Positions 1 to 6,336 are shown, numbered from the stretch's first letter. The stretch is 25,828 bases of DNA from Gammaproteobacteria bacterium (GCA_019136395.1 JAGVUH010000282.1:1-25828), one strand, 5' to 3'. The notes: generated by a model from the letters alone, not told the origin. Numbers and translations are program-made.

Positions 1-102
1 CAGGCGCCGGGCCACCAAGTGGCTGGGGGTGCGGCGAAACCAGCGTAGAAACCAGAACAGGCCGACGATGGCCAGCAGGAGGAGGAGCAGACGTCCCGCC
101 AT
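1..102 (-). CDS. Membrane-anchored protein, N-terminus only (possible J-domain protein)
   Basis: Only the first 34 codons lie in the window; the gene runs off the left edge. The ATG (complement of 100-102) follows the stop of the VWA-like gene by three bases, so the two are almost certainly co-transcribed and translationally coupled. The visible protein opens with a Leu-rich hydrophobic segment (about residues 4-20), followed by aromatic and basic residues (LRWFRR) and a TPxxxVARRL-like stretch. Single-pass proteins with a C-terminal J domain in gammaproteobacteria often begin this way, but the J domain itself would be outside the window. The J-domain reading is therefore inference; only the membrane anchor is seen. 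Confidence 0.5.
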   Translation of the reverse strand, partial: MAGRLLLLLLAIVGLFWFLRWFRRTPSHLVARRL

Positions 103-105
103 GGG

Positions 106-816
106 CTAACCCCGTCCCAGCCCCTGGGTGAGCCGCAGGATCGCCCCGCCGCGCCGCCGGGCCAGGTCTTCCAGGGCCGGGCGGCCGCCGGCGGCGAAGA
201 CCGCCACGGCGCTTAACAGGTCCCGCAGCACCTCGGGGCTGTGGCTATCGAAGGGGCTCCAGGCACCCCCACTGAGCCGGGCGATGGCCCGCAGGGTCTC
301 CTCGGCCTGGGGATCGTGCCCCTCCTGGAAGACGAAGGCCGGCAGCCCCAGCAACCCGAGTTGACCGGCCAGGTCGCGCAGGGGGGCCGGTTCCTCCTCC
401 AGGGCATCGCCGATCAGGACCAGGGCATTGACCCGGGTCCGCCGGGTCTCGGCGAGGGCATGTTCCAGGACGCGGCCGATCTGGGTCAGACCCGCCAGGC
501 AGCGCACCCGGGTCATGCGCGCCAGCAGTTCTTGGGAATGATGGCACCAGGGCGAGGCGGAGAATTCATGAAAGCCCCCGTAATGGCACAACTGCACCGA
601 CAACCCGCCCAGACTAGCGGTCTCGCTGAACATGGCGGCCTGAATGGCCATGGCCTGGTCCCAACTGGGCTCGCGGCTGGCGGTGGCGTCCAGGGCGAAG
701 ATCAGACGCCCCCGGGGGCCACTGGCCGGGGACGGGACGGCCTTGAGCTGATGCAAAAAGGCGGCGACCGCCCCCGCGTTAGCGGTAGGCCCCAGGTCCT
801 GACGGTCGTTAGTCAT
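106..816 (-). CDS. VWA-like (von Willebrand A fold) protein
   Basis: A 236-residue cytoplasmic protein with a VWA-like core starting near residue 38: a hydrophobic strand followed by DATASREPSWD. This resembles a MIDAS metal-binding loop but reads D-x-T-x-S instead of the classical D-x-S-x-S. Further strands (LSVQLCHYGG, NALVLIGDALEE, GLPAFVFQEG) fit the alternating Rossmann-like fold, and TQIGRVLEHAL could hold the second MIDAS Thr. No signal peptide or membrane segment is visible. The gene is followed three bases later by a membrane-anchored protein, suggesting a two-gene unit. Its partner and function are not evident; VWA proteins usually mediate metal-dependent protein-protein contacts. 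A candidate promoter lies about 75 bases upstream. Family placement is fairly sure, role unknown. Confidence 0.75.
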   Translation of the reverse strand: MTNDRQDLGPTANAGAVAAFLHQLKAVPSPASGPRGRLIFALDATASREPSWDQAMAIQAAMFSETASLGGLSVQLCHYGGFHEFSASPWCHHSQELLARMTRVRCLAGLTQIGRVLEHALAETRRTRVNALVLIGDALEEEPAPLRDLAGQLGLLGLPAFVFQEGHDPQAEETLRAIARLSGGAWSPFDSHSPEVLRDLLSAVAVFAAGGRPALEDLARRRGGAILRLTQGLGRG

Positions 817-891
817 CGGTCATGGCGTCCAGGGGTGTTGCGCGATGGCCCGCGCCCAAGGGGATAACTAAACAACTAAGAAGGGACAGGG

Positions 892-897
892 ATTATA
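892..897 (-). promoter_or_regulatory. Candidate -10 element for the leftward VWA-like gene
   Basis: Read on the minus strand these six bases are TATAAT, a perfect sigma-70 -10 hexamer about 75 bases upstream of the VWA-like start. The -35 at 17-bp spacing (complement of 915-920) reads CCAACA, only half matching TTGACA, so the assignment rests mainly on the -10. Confidence 0.35.
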
Positions 898-924
898 CCC
901 AACTCAATTTCAATTGTTGGTCAG

Positions 925-945
925 GCGGACAAGGCACCTGTCCGC
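925..945. repeat. Perfect inverted repeat in the divergent intergenic region
   Basis: GCGGACA (925-931) and TGTCCGC (939-945) form a perfect 7-bp inverted repeat around a 7-base centre. It lies between the candidate leftward -10 and the rightward FNR-type promoter. It could be an operator or a short hairpin; there is no T-run to make it an obvious terminator. It does not resemble an NrdR box. Confidence 0.5.
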
Positions 946-994
946 GGTTCGCGGTTGTCCCGCGTCGAAAAGCCCGCGCCGGCCCGGCACCCGG

Positions 995-1035
995 TTGACC
1001 TGAGTCAAAGCACTACATGTTGGGTCTTCTATAAT
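995..1035 (+). promoter_or_regulatory. FNR-type box plus -10 element driving nrdD
   Basis: TTGACCTGAGTCAA (995-1008) is a perfectly symmetrical FNR/ANR-type site (TTGAC-N4-GTCAA, close to the TTGAT-N4-ATCAA consensus). A perfect TATAAT lies at 1030-1035. If transcription begins about seven bases after the -10, the centre of the box falls close to -41, the position of class II FNR-activated promoters. The known logic fits the gene: class III ribonucleotide reductase is oxygen-sensitive and is commonly induced by FNR under anoxia. Sequence match and spacing are seen; activation by an FNR/ANR homologue is inferred. Confidence 0.85.
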
Positions 1036-1072
1036 CATGACCACTAGATATTGGGCCTAGAGGCAACAACCC

Positions 1073-3361
1073 GTGCTAATCCCCTTACAGCGCCCCGCCA
1101 CCCTCCCGACCCGGATCCGCAAGCGCGACGGTCAGGAGGTCGCCTTCGACGCCGCCAAGATCCGCTCCGCCATCGAACGGGCCGGGCGCGCCAGCGGCGA
1201 ATTTGCGGCGGCGGAGGCACAACGGCTGACCGCCCAGGTAGTCAAGGTCCTCAGCCATCGTTACGACCAGGGCCGTTCGCCGGAGGTGGAGGCCATCCAG
1301 GACCTGGTGGAACAGACCCTGATCGCCGCCGACCACTTCGCGACCGCGCGCGCCTACATCCGCTACCGGGAGCAGCACCGCACCCTGCGCACCGACCGCC
1401 GCACCCTGGTGGACGCCGCGGCCAGCATCGACGAATACCTGGACCGCTCCGACTGGCGGGTGGCCGCCAACGCCAATCAGGGCTGGTCCCTGGGCGGCCT
1501 CATCCTCAATACCTCGGGGAAGATGATCGCCAACTACTGGCTGTCCCACGTCTATCCCCCCGAGATCGGCACCGCCCACCGCGAGGGGGACCTCCACATC
1601 CACGACCTGGACATGCTGGCAGGCTATTGCGCCGGCTGGTCCCTACGCACCCTGCTCCAGGAGGGTTTCAACGGCGTCCCCGGCAAGGTGGAATCCAGCC
1701 CGCCCCGGCACCTGTCCTCCGCCATCGGCCAGATCGTCAACTTCCTCGGCACCCTGCAGAACGAATGGGCCGGCGCCCAGGCCTTCTCCAGCTTCGATAC
1801 CTACCTGGCGCCCTTCGTGCGCCGCGACGGGCTGAGCTATCCCCAGGTACGTCAGGCCATCCAGGAACTGATCTACAACCTCAACGTCCCCTCCCGCTGG
1901 GGCTGCCAGACCCCCTTCACCAACCTGACCTTCGACTGGGTCTGCCCGGAGGACCTGCGCGACCAGGTACCGGTCATCGCCGGCGAGGAACAGCCCTTCA
2001 CCTACGGCGAGCTCCAGGAGGAAATGGACCTCATCAACCGCGCCTACATCGAGGTCATGACCGCGGGGGACGCCAAGGGCCGCATCTTTACCTTCCCCAT
2101 CCCCACCTACAACATGACGGCGGACTTTCCCTGGGACAGCGCCAATGCCGAGCGCCTCTTCGCCATGACGGCCAAATACGGCTTGCCCTACTTCCAGAAC
2201 TTCATCAATTCCGAGCTCCAGCCCCACCAGGTGCGCTCCATGTGCTGCCGGCTGCAACTCGACCTGCGGGAACTGCTCAAGCGTGGCAACGGCCTCTTCG
2301 GCTCCGCCGAGCAGACGGGCTCCCTGGGGGTAGTGACGATCAACTGCGCCCGCCTGGGCTTCCTCCACCCCGGCGACGAGGCCGGCCTAATGGACGCCCT
2401 GGATCATCTGATCGACCTGGCCCGGGACAGCCTGGAGATCAAGCGTAAGGTGATCCAGCGCCATCTGGACGATGGCCTCTTCCCCTACACCAAACGCTTC
2501 CTCGGCACCCTGCGGAATCATTTCTCCACCATCGGCGTCAACGGTCTCAACGAGATGATCCGCAACTTCACCACCGACCAGGAGGACATCACCACCCCGA
2601 CGGGTCAGGCCCTGGCCCTGCGTTGTCTCGACCACCTGCGGGAGCGCCTGGTGGCCATCCAGGAGGAGACCGGCCATCTGTACAACCTGGAGGCGACCCC
2701 GGCAGAGGGGGCGACCTACCGCTTCGCCCGCGAGGACCGCAAGCGCTGTCCCGACATCCGGCAGGCCGGCACGCCCGCGGCGCCCTACTACACCAACTCT
2801 TCCCAACTGCCCGTGGGCTTCACCGATGATCCCTTCCTGGCCCTGGAGATGCAGGAGGACCTCCAGACCCGCTATACCGGAGGTACCGTGCTGCACCTCT
2901 ACATGAGCGAGCAACTCTCCAGCGCCGAGGCCTGCAAGCGCCTGGTGCGGCGCGCCTTGAGCCGCTTCCGCCTCCCTTACCTCACCATCACCCCCCGCTT
3001 TTCCATCTGCCCCCGCCACGGCTACCTGGCCGGGGAGCATGAGTTCTGCCCGCGCTGTGACGAGGAACTCCTGGCCCGGCGCCCGGGCCAGCCCCCAGCC
3101 ACCGACGAGACAAAGGGTCATGGCAACTCGTCCCTCACCACACCGGATGAAAGCGCGGGCCTCTCTCGCGCCAAGTTCCGAGCCAAGGCCTCAGACCATG
3201 CCGGAGTCCAGGGCTTGCCACCGATCAAGGCCCAGCACCCCCCGGTTCCGGTTCCTCTTCAGGTCCCGAACCAGACGCCGGTCCCGGTTCAGATTCCTGT
3301 ACAGGGCCTGCCTCCGGGCCAGGTCCCGATCCGGAAGCAGCCCAGTGCGCAAGCCGCCTGA
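1073..3361 (+). CDS. nrdD: Anaerobic (class III) ribonucleoside-triphosphate reductase, catalytic core lacking its glycyl-radical domain
   Basis: Reduces ribonucleotides to deoxyribonucleotides without oxygen. This 762-residue product holds an N-terminal ATP-cone (about residues 8-100) and the ten-stranded barrel core. HDLDMLAGYC places C186 where the conserved active-site Cys is expected. SMCC (C391, C392) matches the thiyl-radical finger loop of NrdD, with C392 the likely radical Cys. A Cys-rich metal site follows (C646, C659, C662). The family then continues to an RVxGY glycyl-radical motif, but here the frame enters a Pro/Val/Gln-rich repetitive linker and stops at TGA (3359-3361). The glycyl-radical domain resumes downstream in the same frame. 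The GTG start is supported by TAGAGG about 10 bases upstream and by the conserved N-terminus. The core looks undamaged; whether it works depends on the separate C-terminal piece and a functional activase, and the adjacent nrdG is broken. Confidence 0.9.
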   Translation: MLIPLQRPATLPTRIRKRDGQEVAFDAAKIRSAIERAGRASGEFAAAEAQRLTAQVVKVLSHRYDQGRSPEVEAIQDLVEQTLIAADHFATARAYIRYREQHRTLRTDRRTLVDAAASIDEYLDRSDWRVAANANQGWSLGGLILNTSGKMIANYWLSHVYPPEIGTAHREGDLHIHDLDMLAGYCAGWSLRTLLQEGFNGVPGKVESSPPRHLSSAIGQIVNFLGTLQNEWAGAQAFSSFDTYLAPFVRRDGLSYPQVRQAIQELIYNLNVPSRWGCQTPFTNLTFDWVCPEDLRDQVPVIAGEEQPFTYGELQEEMDLINRAYIEVMTAGDAKGRIFTFPIPTYNMTADFPWDSANAERLFAMTAKYGLPYFQNFINSELQPHQVRSMCCRLQLDLRELLKRGNGLFGSAEQTGSLGVVTINCARLGFLHPGDEAGLMDALDHLIDLARDSLEIKRKVIQRHLDDGLFPYTKRFLGTLRNHFSTIGVNGLNEMIRNFTTDQEDITTPTGQALALRCLDHLRERLVAIQEETGHLYNLEATPAEGATYRFAREDRKRCPDIRQAGTPAAPYYTNSSQLPVGFTDDPFLALEMQEDLQTRYTGGTVLHLYMSEQLSSAEACKRLVRRALSRFRLPYLTITPRFSICPRHGYLAGEHEFCPRCDEELLARRPGQPPATDETKGHGNSSLTTPDESAGLSRAKFRAKASDHAGVQGLPPIKAQHPPVPVPLQVPNQTPVPVQIPVQGLPPGQVPIRKQPSAQAA
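3200..3361 (+). repeat. Low-complexity repetitive segment coding the NrdD linker
   Basis: This stretch is built from short repeated words (CCGGTTCC, CAGGTCCCG, GGGCCTGCC, CAGATTCC) giving a Pro-Val-Gln-rich protein tail that contains PVPVPLQVP, PVPVQIPV and QGLPP repeated twice. It sits between the metal-binding Cys residues of NrdD and its glycyl-radical domain, where homologues normally have a short linker. It ends in the single in-frame TGA, followed by C, the context most prone to readthrough. It looks like a slippage-expanded linker, not conserved protein. Confidence 0.7.
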
Positions 3362-3393
3362 CCGACCCTGCCGCCATCACCCGAGAAATCAAT

Positions 3394-3397
3394 GGAG
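3394..3397 (+). promoter_or_regulatory. Ribosome binding site for the detached glycyl-radical domain
   Basis: GGAG lies nine bases before the ATG at 3407 and about 33 bases after the nrdD core stop, close enough for re-initiation by terminating ribosomes. It decides the start in favour of 3407 and makes separate translation plausible. Confidence 0.55.
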
Positions 3398-3406
3398 ATC
3401 CCAGCC

Positions 3407-3790
3407 ATGTCACCCCCATCAGCCACGCCCGCCAATACTCCCTTCCCGCTGCGGGACGAAGAACGCACCCGATGCGAGGTCTGGACCCGGGTCATGGGCT
3501 ATCACCGCCCGGTGAGCGCCTTCAATGCCGGCAAAAGGGCCGAACACCAGGAGCGGTGCTACTTCACCGAACCAGGGCGCGATCAAGCAGCTCCGGTCCA
3601 GACCGATCCGATCCGGACCCGCCCTATGCCTAGTCCTTTGGGCCCCCTCTCCCCAGCCCTCCCCCGCCAGGGGGGAAGGAGTAAGAGAAACAGCGGTTTG
3701 CGCAACCAATTCCAGCCCAGGGGCCTTGCCAGCTCAGGGGCAATACCAGCCCAGGTGCCATGCCAGCGCAGGGACCATGCCAGCCCGTGA
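3407..3790 (+). CDS. nrdD: Detached glycyl-radical C-terminal domain of anaerobic ribonucleotide reductase
   Basis: A separate open frame in the same reading frame as the nrdD core, beginning after the TGA at 3359. From the ATG at 3407 it carries LRDEERTRC, then VWTRVMGYHRP, with G31 (bases 3497-3499) the residue that would hold the glycyl radical, then a normal NrdD tail ending about ERCYFTEP. C23 could complete the metal site begun by three Cys in the core. The 3407 start is preferred over the ATG at 3392 because GGAG (3394-3397) lies nine bases before it. The last ~70 residues are not NrdD: they are translated from a dispersed repeat (3641-3722) and a 17-bp minisatellite, so the ancestral stop seems lost. 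Options are an independent subunit, a readthrough product of 905 residues with the core, or the tail of a nonsense-mutated gene. Confidence 0.7.
   Translation: MSPPSATPANTPFPLRDEERTRCEVWTRVMGYHRPVSAFNAGKRAEHQERCYFTEPGRDQAAPVQTDPIRTRPMPSPLGPLSPALPRQGGRSKRNSGLRNQFQPRGLASSGAIPAQVPCQRRDHASP
3641..3722 (-). repeat. Dispersed ~95-bp palindromic repeat, copy A (inverted)
   Basis: Read on the minus strand this segment matches the copies at 6241-6336 and 20521-20616. Shared blocks are CCTGGGCTGG, TTCTCTTACTCC followed by a C-run, and GGGAGGGCTGGGGAGAGGG. The C-rich and G-rich arms can pair into a hairpin. Similar C-run/GGTTGGGGAGAGGGGG palindromes occur widely in GC-rich proteobacteria as REP-like elements. 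Here it lies inside the open frame of the detached glycyl-radical domain and codes its aberrant C-terminal extension. Confidence 0.7.
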
Positions 3791-3793
3791 GCA
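3710..3793 (+). repeat. 17-bp minisatellite, five tandem units
   Basis: Five head-to-tail units with consensus near TGCCAGCCCAGGGGCCA: 3710-3726, 3727-3743, 3744-3760, 3761-3777 and a degenerate 16-base last unit 3778-3793. The period is not a multiple of three, so the array was not shaped as coding repeat. It overlaps the end of the glycyl-radical frame and lies just before the nrdG start. Confidence 0.8.
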
Positions 3794-3962
3794 TGGGGGC
3801 GTATAGGTCTAACATATGCTCCAGGTTGGCGGTCTTACCCCACTGACCAGCATCGACTATCCGGGGGAGCTGGCGGCGGTGGTCTTCTGCCAGGGCTGTC
3901 CCTGGCGCTGCGGCTATTGTCACAACCCGGACCTGCTCGCCCCCCGGGGCCACCACCCCCTG

Positions 3963-4018
3963 CCCTGGCCCCAGGTCATGGACTTTCTGCCCCTGGCCCC
4001 AGGTCATGGACTTTCTGC
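3963..4018 (+). repeat. Perfect 28-bp tandem duplication inside nrdG
   Basis: Bases 3963-3990 and 3991-4018 are identical 28-mers beginning CCCTGGCCCCAGG and ending GACTTTCTGC. Removing one copy rejoins WPQVMDFL to HRRQGLLDAVV in one frame, as expected for NrdG. The unit starts with the small palindrome CCTGGCCCCAGG. Lack of divergence between copies implies a recent event. Confidence 0.95.
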
Positions 4019-4296
4019 ACCGCCGCCAGGGCCTGCTGGACGCGGTGGTCTTCAGCGGCGGCGAACCCACCCTGCAGCGGGGCTTGGGCAAGGCCATGAA
4101 CGAGGTCCGGTCACTGGGGTTTCGGATCGGCCTGCATACGGCCGGCATCTATCCCCAACGCCTGACCAGGCTGCTGCCGCGACTGGACTGGGTGGGTCTC
4201 GACATCAAGGCCTTGCCGGAGGATTACCCGGCCCTGACCGGCGCGCCTAACGCCGGGGCGCGGGCCTGGCGGAGTCTCCACCTCCTGCTGGCCAGC

Positions 4297-4363
4297 GACC
4301 CTGGCCCCACCCGGCAAGTTCCTCCCCAAGGGTCAGGGCAACCCGGGCGATGAGGGTGACCGG
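4297..4363 (+). repeat. ~67-bp low-complexity insertion inside nrdG
   Basis: Between the codons for LLLAS and those for DFEFQV there are about 67 extra bases, bounded on each side by GAC. The segment begins CCTGGCCCCACCC, echoing the 28-bp duplication unit, and is rich in GGGT, CCCGGG and GGGCA words. Its length is one more than a multiple of three, giving the second frameshift. Boundaries are by eye against the expected family spacing. Confidence 0.5.
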
Positions 4364-4670
4364 GACTTTGAATTTCAGGTGACGACCCTGATGTACCGGC
4401 TGGCGGCGGCCGGGGTACAGCGCTACGCCCTTCAAACCGTTCGCGGCGGGAGCCGTCCACTGGGACCGCCCCTGGCGGGGCGCCCCGCTCCGCTCCCGCC
4501 AGCGGCCATCCAAGCCAGAACCCACGAAGGCCTAGGGCAAACCCTGTTCCCTCACTTCGAGTTGCGGTAGCATGAAACCCAACTTCTGAGCGCCTGGCCT
4601 CCAAAGCCAGGATGACCGCCATTGCTCCCATTCGGTCAGGCTCCCTCCCTTTCCCGCAAAGTCTCCGGTC

Positions 4671-4985
4671 ATGAAGAAGAAACTTAAGCGCCTCGCGACT
4701 TCGCTCCTGCCGGTGGCAGACAACCGCGTCGGCAGTTGTAACCGCTGCGGTGAGTGCTGCAAGCTCCCCTATCCCTGCCCCTTTCTGCGCTACGATGCCG
4801 AGGGCCTCAGCACCTGCGCCATCTATCATTTTCGCCCTCCGAGTTGCCGAAAATATCCACGAACCTCCGATGAGAATCTGACGGCGGAGGTCTGCGGTTT
4901 CAGCTTTGTCCCCGCCCCCGAACCCCTGGAGGTCGCCCCACCCGAGCCCCTCCCGCCCCTTGTGCCCGTGGAACAAACCGCCTGA
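4671..4985 (+). CDS. YkgJ-type cysteine-cluster protein
   Basis: A 104-residue protein with a basic start (MKKKLKR) and a dense Cys set: CNRCGECC (C23, C26, C29, C30), then C36, C49, C59 and C75 in the order CxxCGxCCKxPYPCPFL - TCAIYxxRPxxCRKYP - CGF. This matches the YkgJ family (zinc- or iron-sulfur-binding Cys-cluster proteins; precise role unclear). The C-terminal 25 residues are Pro/Glu-rich and probably disordered. It lies 100 bases after the nrdG remnant and 13 bases before moaE, so it is probably translated with moaE. No strong ribosome binding site precedes the ATG. Confidence 0.8.
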   Translation: MKKKLKRLATSLLPVADNRVGSCNRCGECCKLPYPCPFLRYDAEGLSTCAIYHFRPPSCRKYPRTSDENLTAEVCGFSFVPAPEPLEVAPPEPLPPLVPVEQTA

Positions 4986-4998
4986 AGGGCACGCGGCC

Positions 4999-5478
4999 AT
5001 GGTGGTGGACATCCGCGTGCAGGCGGAACCCCTGGATCCCCTCAGCGATCAGGCGTCCCTCTGGCAAGGGCAGCCCCAGGTGGGGGCCCTGGTCAGTTTC
5101 ATCGGCCTGATGCGCGACTTCAATGAGGATGTCGCGGTCAGCCATCTCATTCTCGAACACTATCCCGGCATGACCGAAAAGGCCCTGGCCACCATCGCCG
5201 CCGAGGCCACACGGCGCTGGCCATTACTGGGCATCCGCATCCGGCATCGCGTCGGTAGTCTAGCTCCCGAGGACCCCATCGTCCTGGTCGCCGTCACCGC
5301 CAGCCACCGCGGCCCTGCCTTCCGCGCCTGCGAATTCCTGATCGATTACCTCAAGACCCGCGCCCCCTTCTGGAAAAAGGAAATCACCCCGGCGGGCGAG
5401 CGCTGGGTGGCGGCGCGGGATACCGATGCCGCCGCCGCCGACCGCTGGGTGACACCTGAGGCTGAGCCGAGGGCCTAA
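4999..5478 (+). CDS. moaE: Molybdopterin synthase catalytic subunit
   Basis: MoaE pairs with thiocarboxylated MoaD to insert two sulfurs into precursor Z (cPMP), making molybdopterin. From the ATG at 4999 the product is 159 residues, close to the usual ~150. Family motifs in order: VGALVSFIGLMRD, LEHYPGMTEK, RHRVGSL, then HRGPAF and DYLKTRAPFWKKE. K119 and K126 fall exactly at the positions of the two catalytic lysines of E. coli MoaE. The frame is open upstream to 4906, but 4999 is chosen because GAAGGG lies nine bases before it and homology begins there; the upstream extension only overlaps the previous gene out of frame. No moaD or other cofactor genes are nearby, so MoaD must be encoded elsewhere. 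Confidence 0.93.
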   Translation: MVVDIRVQAEPLDPLSDQASLWQGQPQVGALVSFIGLMRDFNEDVAVSHLILEHYPGMTEKALATIAAEATRRWPLLGIRIRHRVGSLAPEDPIVLVAVTASHRGPAFRACEFLIDYLKTRAPFWKKEITPAGERWVAARDTDAAAADRWVTPEAEPRA

Positions 5479-5583
5479 CGGCAAGAGGCCGAGCGGGAAG
5501 CAGCGCTGGCTGGCATCAGGACCCAGGCTGGCGCGAGAGGGGCGATGGGCACGGTGGCAGCAGCATGATGGGCATGGTTGGAC

Positions 5584-5646
5584 GAGTCACCGACCTGAGA
5601 GACGGACGCCATCACGGATGAGATCGCGTCTGTGATATGGTGACTC
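5584..5646. repeat. Long-range inverted repeat upstream of a secreted-protein gene
   Basis: GAGTCACC (5584-5591) and GGTGACTC (5639-5646) are exact inverted repeats around ~47 bases. Inside are further complementary words (ATCAC/GTGAT, GACG/CGTC), so the stretch could fold as a long imperfect hairpin. It ends about 33 bases before the start at 5680 and may be a 5' leader structure. The rest of 5479-5679 shows no gene. Confidence 0.45.
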
Positions 5647-5679
5647 ACTCCTCTCATCCGCTATTTTGGAACTTACCAT

Positions 5680-6132
5680 ATGATCAAACGCCGTATCTTT
5701 CTCGCCCATGCCCTGATGGGCCTGGTCCTTCTGGCCTCAGGCGCCGCCCTGGCGGAGAAGGCCCCCGCCAAGCAGCCCTCCGGCACCGTCAGCATCGACG
5801 AGACCCAGATCGCCTTCATCGTCGGCGGCAGCTTTGGCAAGGGCCAGCTCACCTTTCGCGGTCAGACCCATGACTTCAAGATCAACGGCATCAGCGCCGG
5901 CGCGAACTTCGGCGCTTCCAAGGTCTCCGCGGTGGGCGAGGTGTACGACCTGAAAAAGCTGGCGGACTTCCCGGGTACCTACGTCCAGTTGGAAGGCGGC
6001 ATCACCCTCGCCGGCGGCGTGGGCGGCACGGTCCTCAAGAACCAGAACGGGGTCATCATGCGCCTCCAGTCCACCTCTCAGGGGTTGCAGTTCAACCTGA
6101 GCTCGAGTGGCGTCACCGTCAAAATGAACTGA
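5680..6132 (+). CDS. Secreted protein of unknown function
   Basis: A 150-residue protein with a clear signal peptide (MIKRR, hydrophobic core to about residue 20, likely cleavage after ALA at residue 25). The mature part is a compact beta-rich, Gly-rich domain: FIVGGSFGKGQLTFRG, DFKINGISAGANFGASK, VGEVYDLKKLADFPGTY, GGITLAGGVGG and a final SSSGVTVKMN. The pattern of a glycine-rich barrel with a central YxLKxxxDFxGTY motif recalls small periplasmic domains such as DUF1134/EipA or SYLF-like proteins, but I cannot assign it firmly. The ATG at 5680 has GGA nine bases upstream. It stands alone, between a possible leader hairpin and a dispersed repeat. Confidence 0.75.
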   Translation: MIKRRIFLAHALMGLVLLASGAALAEKAPAKQPSGTVSIDETQIAFIVGGSFGKGQLTFRGQTHDFKINGISAGANFGASKVSAVGEVYDLKKLADFPGTYVQLEGGITLAGGVGGTVLKNQNGVIMRLQSTSQGLQFNLSSSGVTVKMN

Positions 6133-6240
6133 TCCCGCCCATCCCGTCACCAGCCCCGGCAGGTTGCGGCCGGTCCCGTCCAGGTGACCTGGCCATCACC
6201 CTGTCCCCGGTTTAGCCAGGCGTAATTGTTCACACCCCCA

Positions 6241-6336
6241 TGCTGCCTGGGGTGGCATAGCTATTTCAAGCCCCTGATTCTCCTACTCCCTCCCCCCACT
6301 CGGGGAGGGTTGGGTAGAGGGGGCTGAACGGTTACC
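6241..6336 (+). repeat. Dispersed ~95-bp palindromic repeat, copy B
   Basis: Aligns base for base, with one small indel, to copy C (20521-20616): GCTGCCTGGG-TGGC-TAG, then TGATTCTC-T-CTCCCTCCCCCC, then a G-rich arm and GAACGGTTAC. Roughly four fifths of positions match by eye. The C-rich and G-rich arms (CTCCCTCCCC/GGGGAGGG) can pair. It sits between the secreted-protein gene and the AI-2E transporter gene and may act as a processing or termination hairpin. Confidence 0.75.

Larger units (their letters stand above)
3816..4570 (+). pseudogene. nrdG: Anaerobic ribonucleotide reductase activating protein, frameshifted twice
   Basis: NrdG is a radical-SAM activase that installs the glycyl radical on NrdD. 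The first part (frame from ATG 3816) reads TSIDYPGELAAVVF and the CxxxCxxC iron-sulfur motif in CPWRCGYC (C28, C32, C35). A perfect 28-bp tandem duplication at 3963-4018 shifts the frame by one. The next frame continues exactly where the family should (MDFLHRRQGLLDAVVFSGGE, then LDWVGLDIKALPEDYPALTG). After LLLAS a ~67-base insertion (4297-4363) shifts the frame again. The third frame reads DFEFQVTTL, GVQRYALQTVR and a typical end at LFPHFELR with stop 4568-4570. About a dozen residues also appear missing after the TTL motif. No single frame yields a full protein. Lesions are seen; loss of function is inferred. Sequencing error is unlikely for an exact 28-bp duplication but a second assembly would settle it. 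Confidence 0.85.

Noticed and set aside
3359..3361. TGA in nrdD as a selenocysteine codon
   Set aside because: Homologues have no Cys or Sec in this linker, and no selenocysteine insertion hairpin is evident just downstream; the surrounding sequence is repetitive and not conserved.
3963..4018. Programmed ribosomal frameshift in nrdG
   Set aside because: The frame change is fully explained by a perfect 28-bp duplication; there is no slippery heptamer or need for recoding.
4581..4620. CCTGGCCTCCAAAGCCAGG hairpin after nrdG as a terminator
   Set aside because: The 6-bp stem lacks a T-run and the following gene is close and on the same strand; too weak to call.
5475..5657. Minus-strand frame of 60 codons rich in His, Ser and Ala
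   Set aside because: No ribosome binding site, no recognisable motif, overlaps the moaE end and a leader-like inverted repeat.
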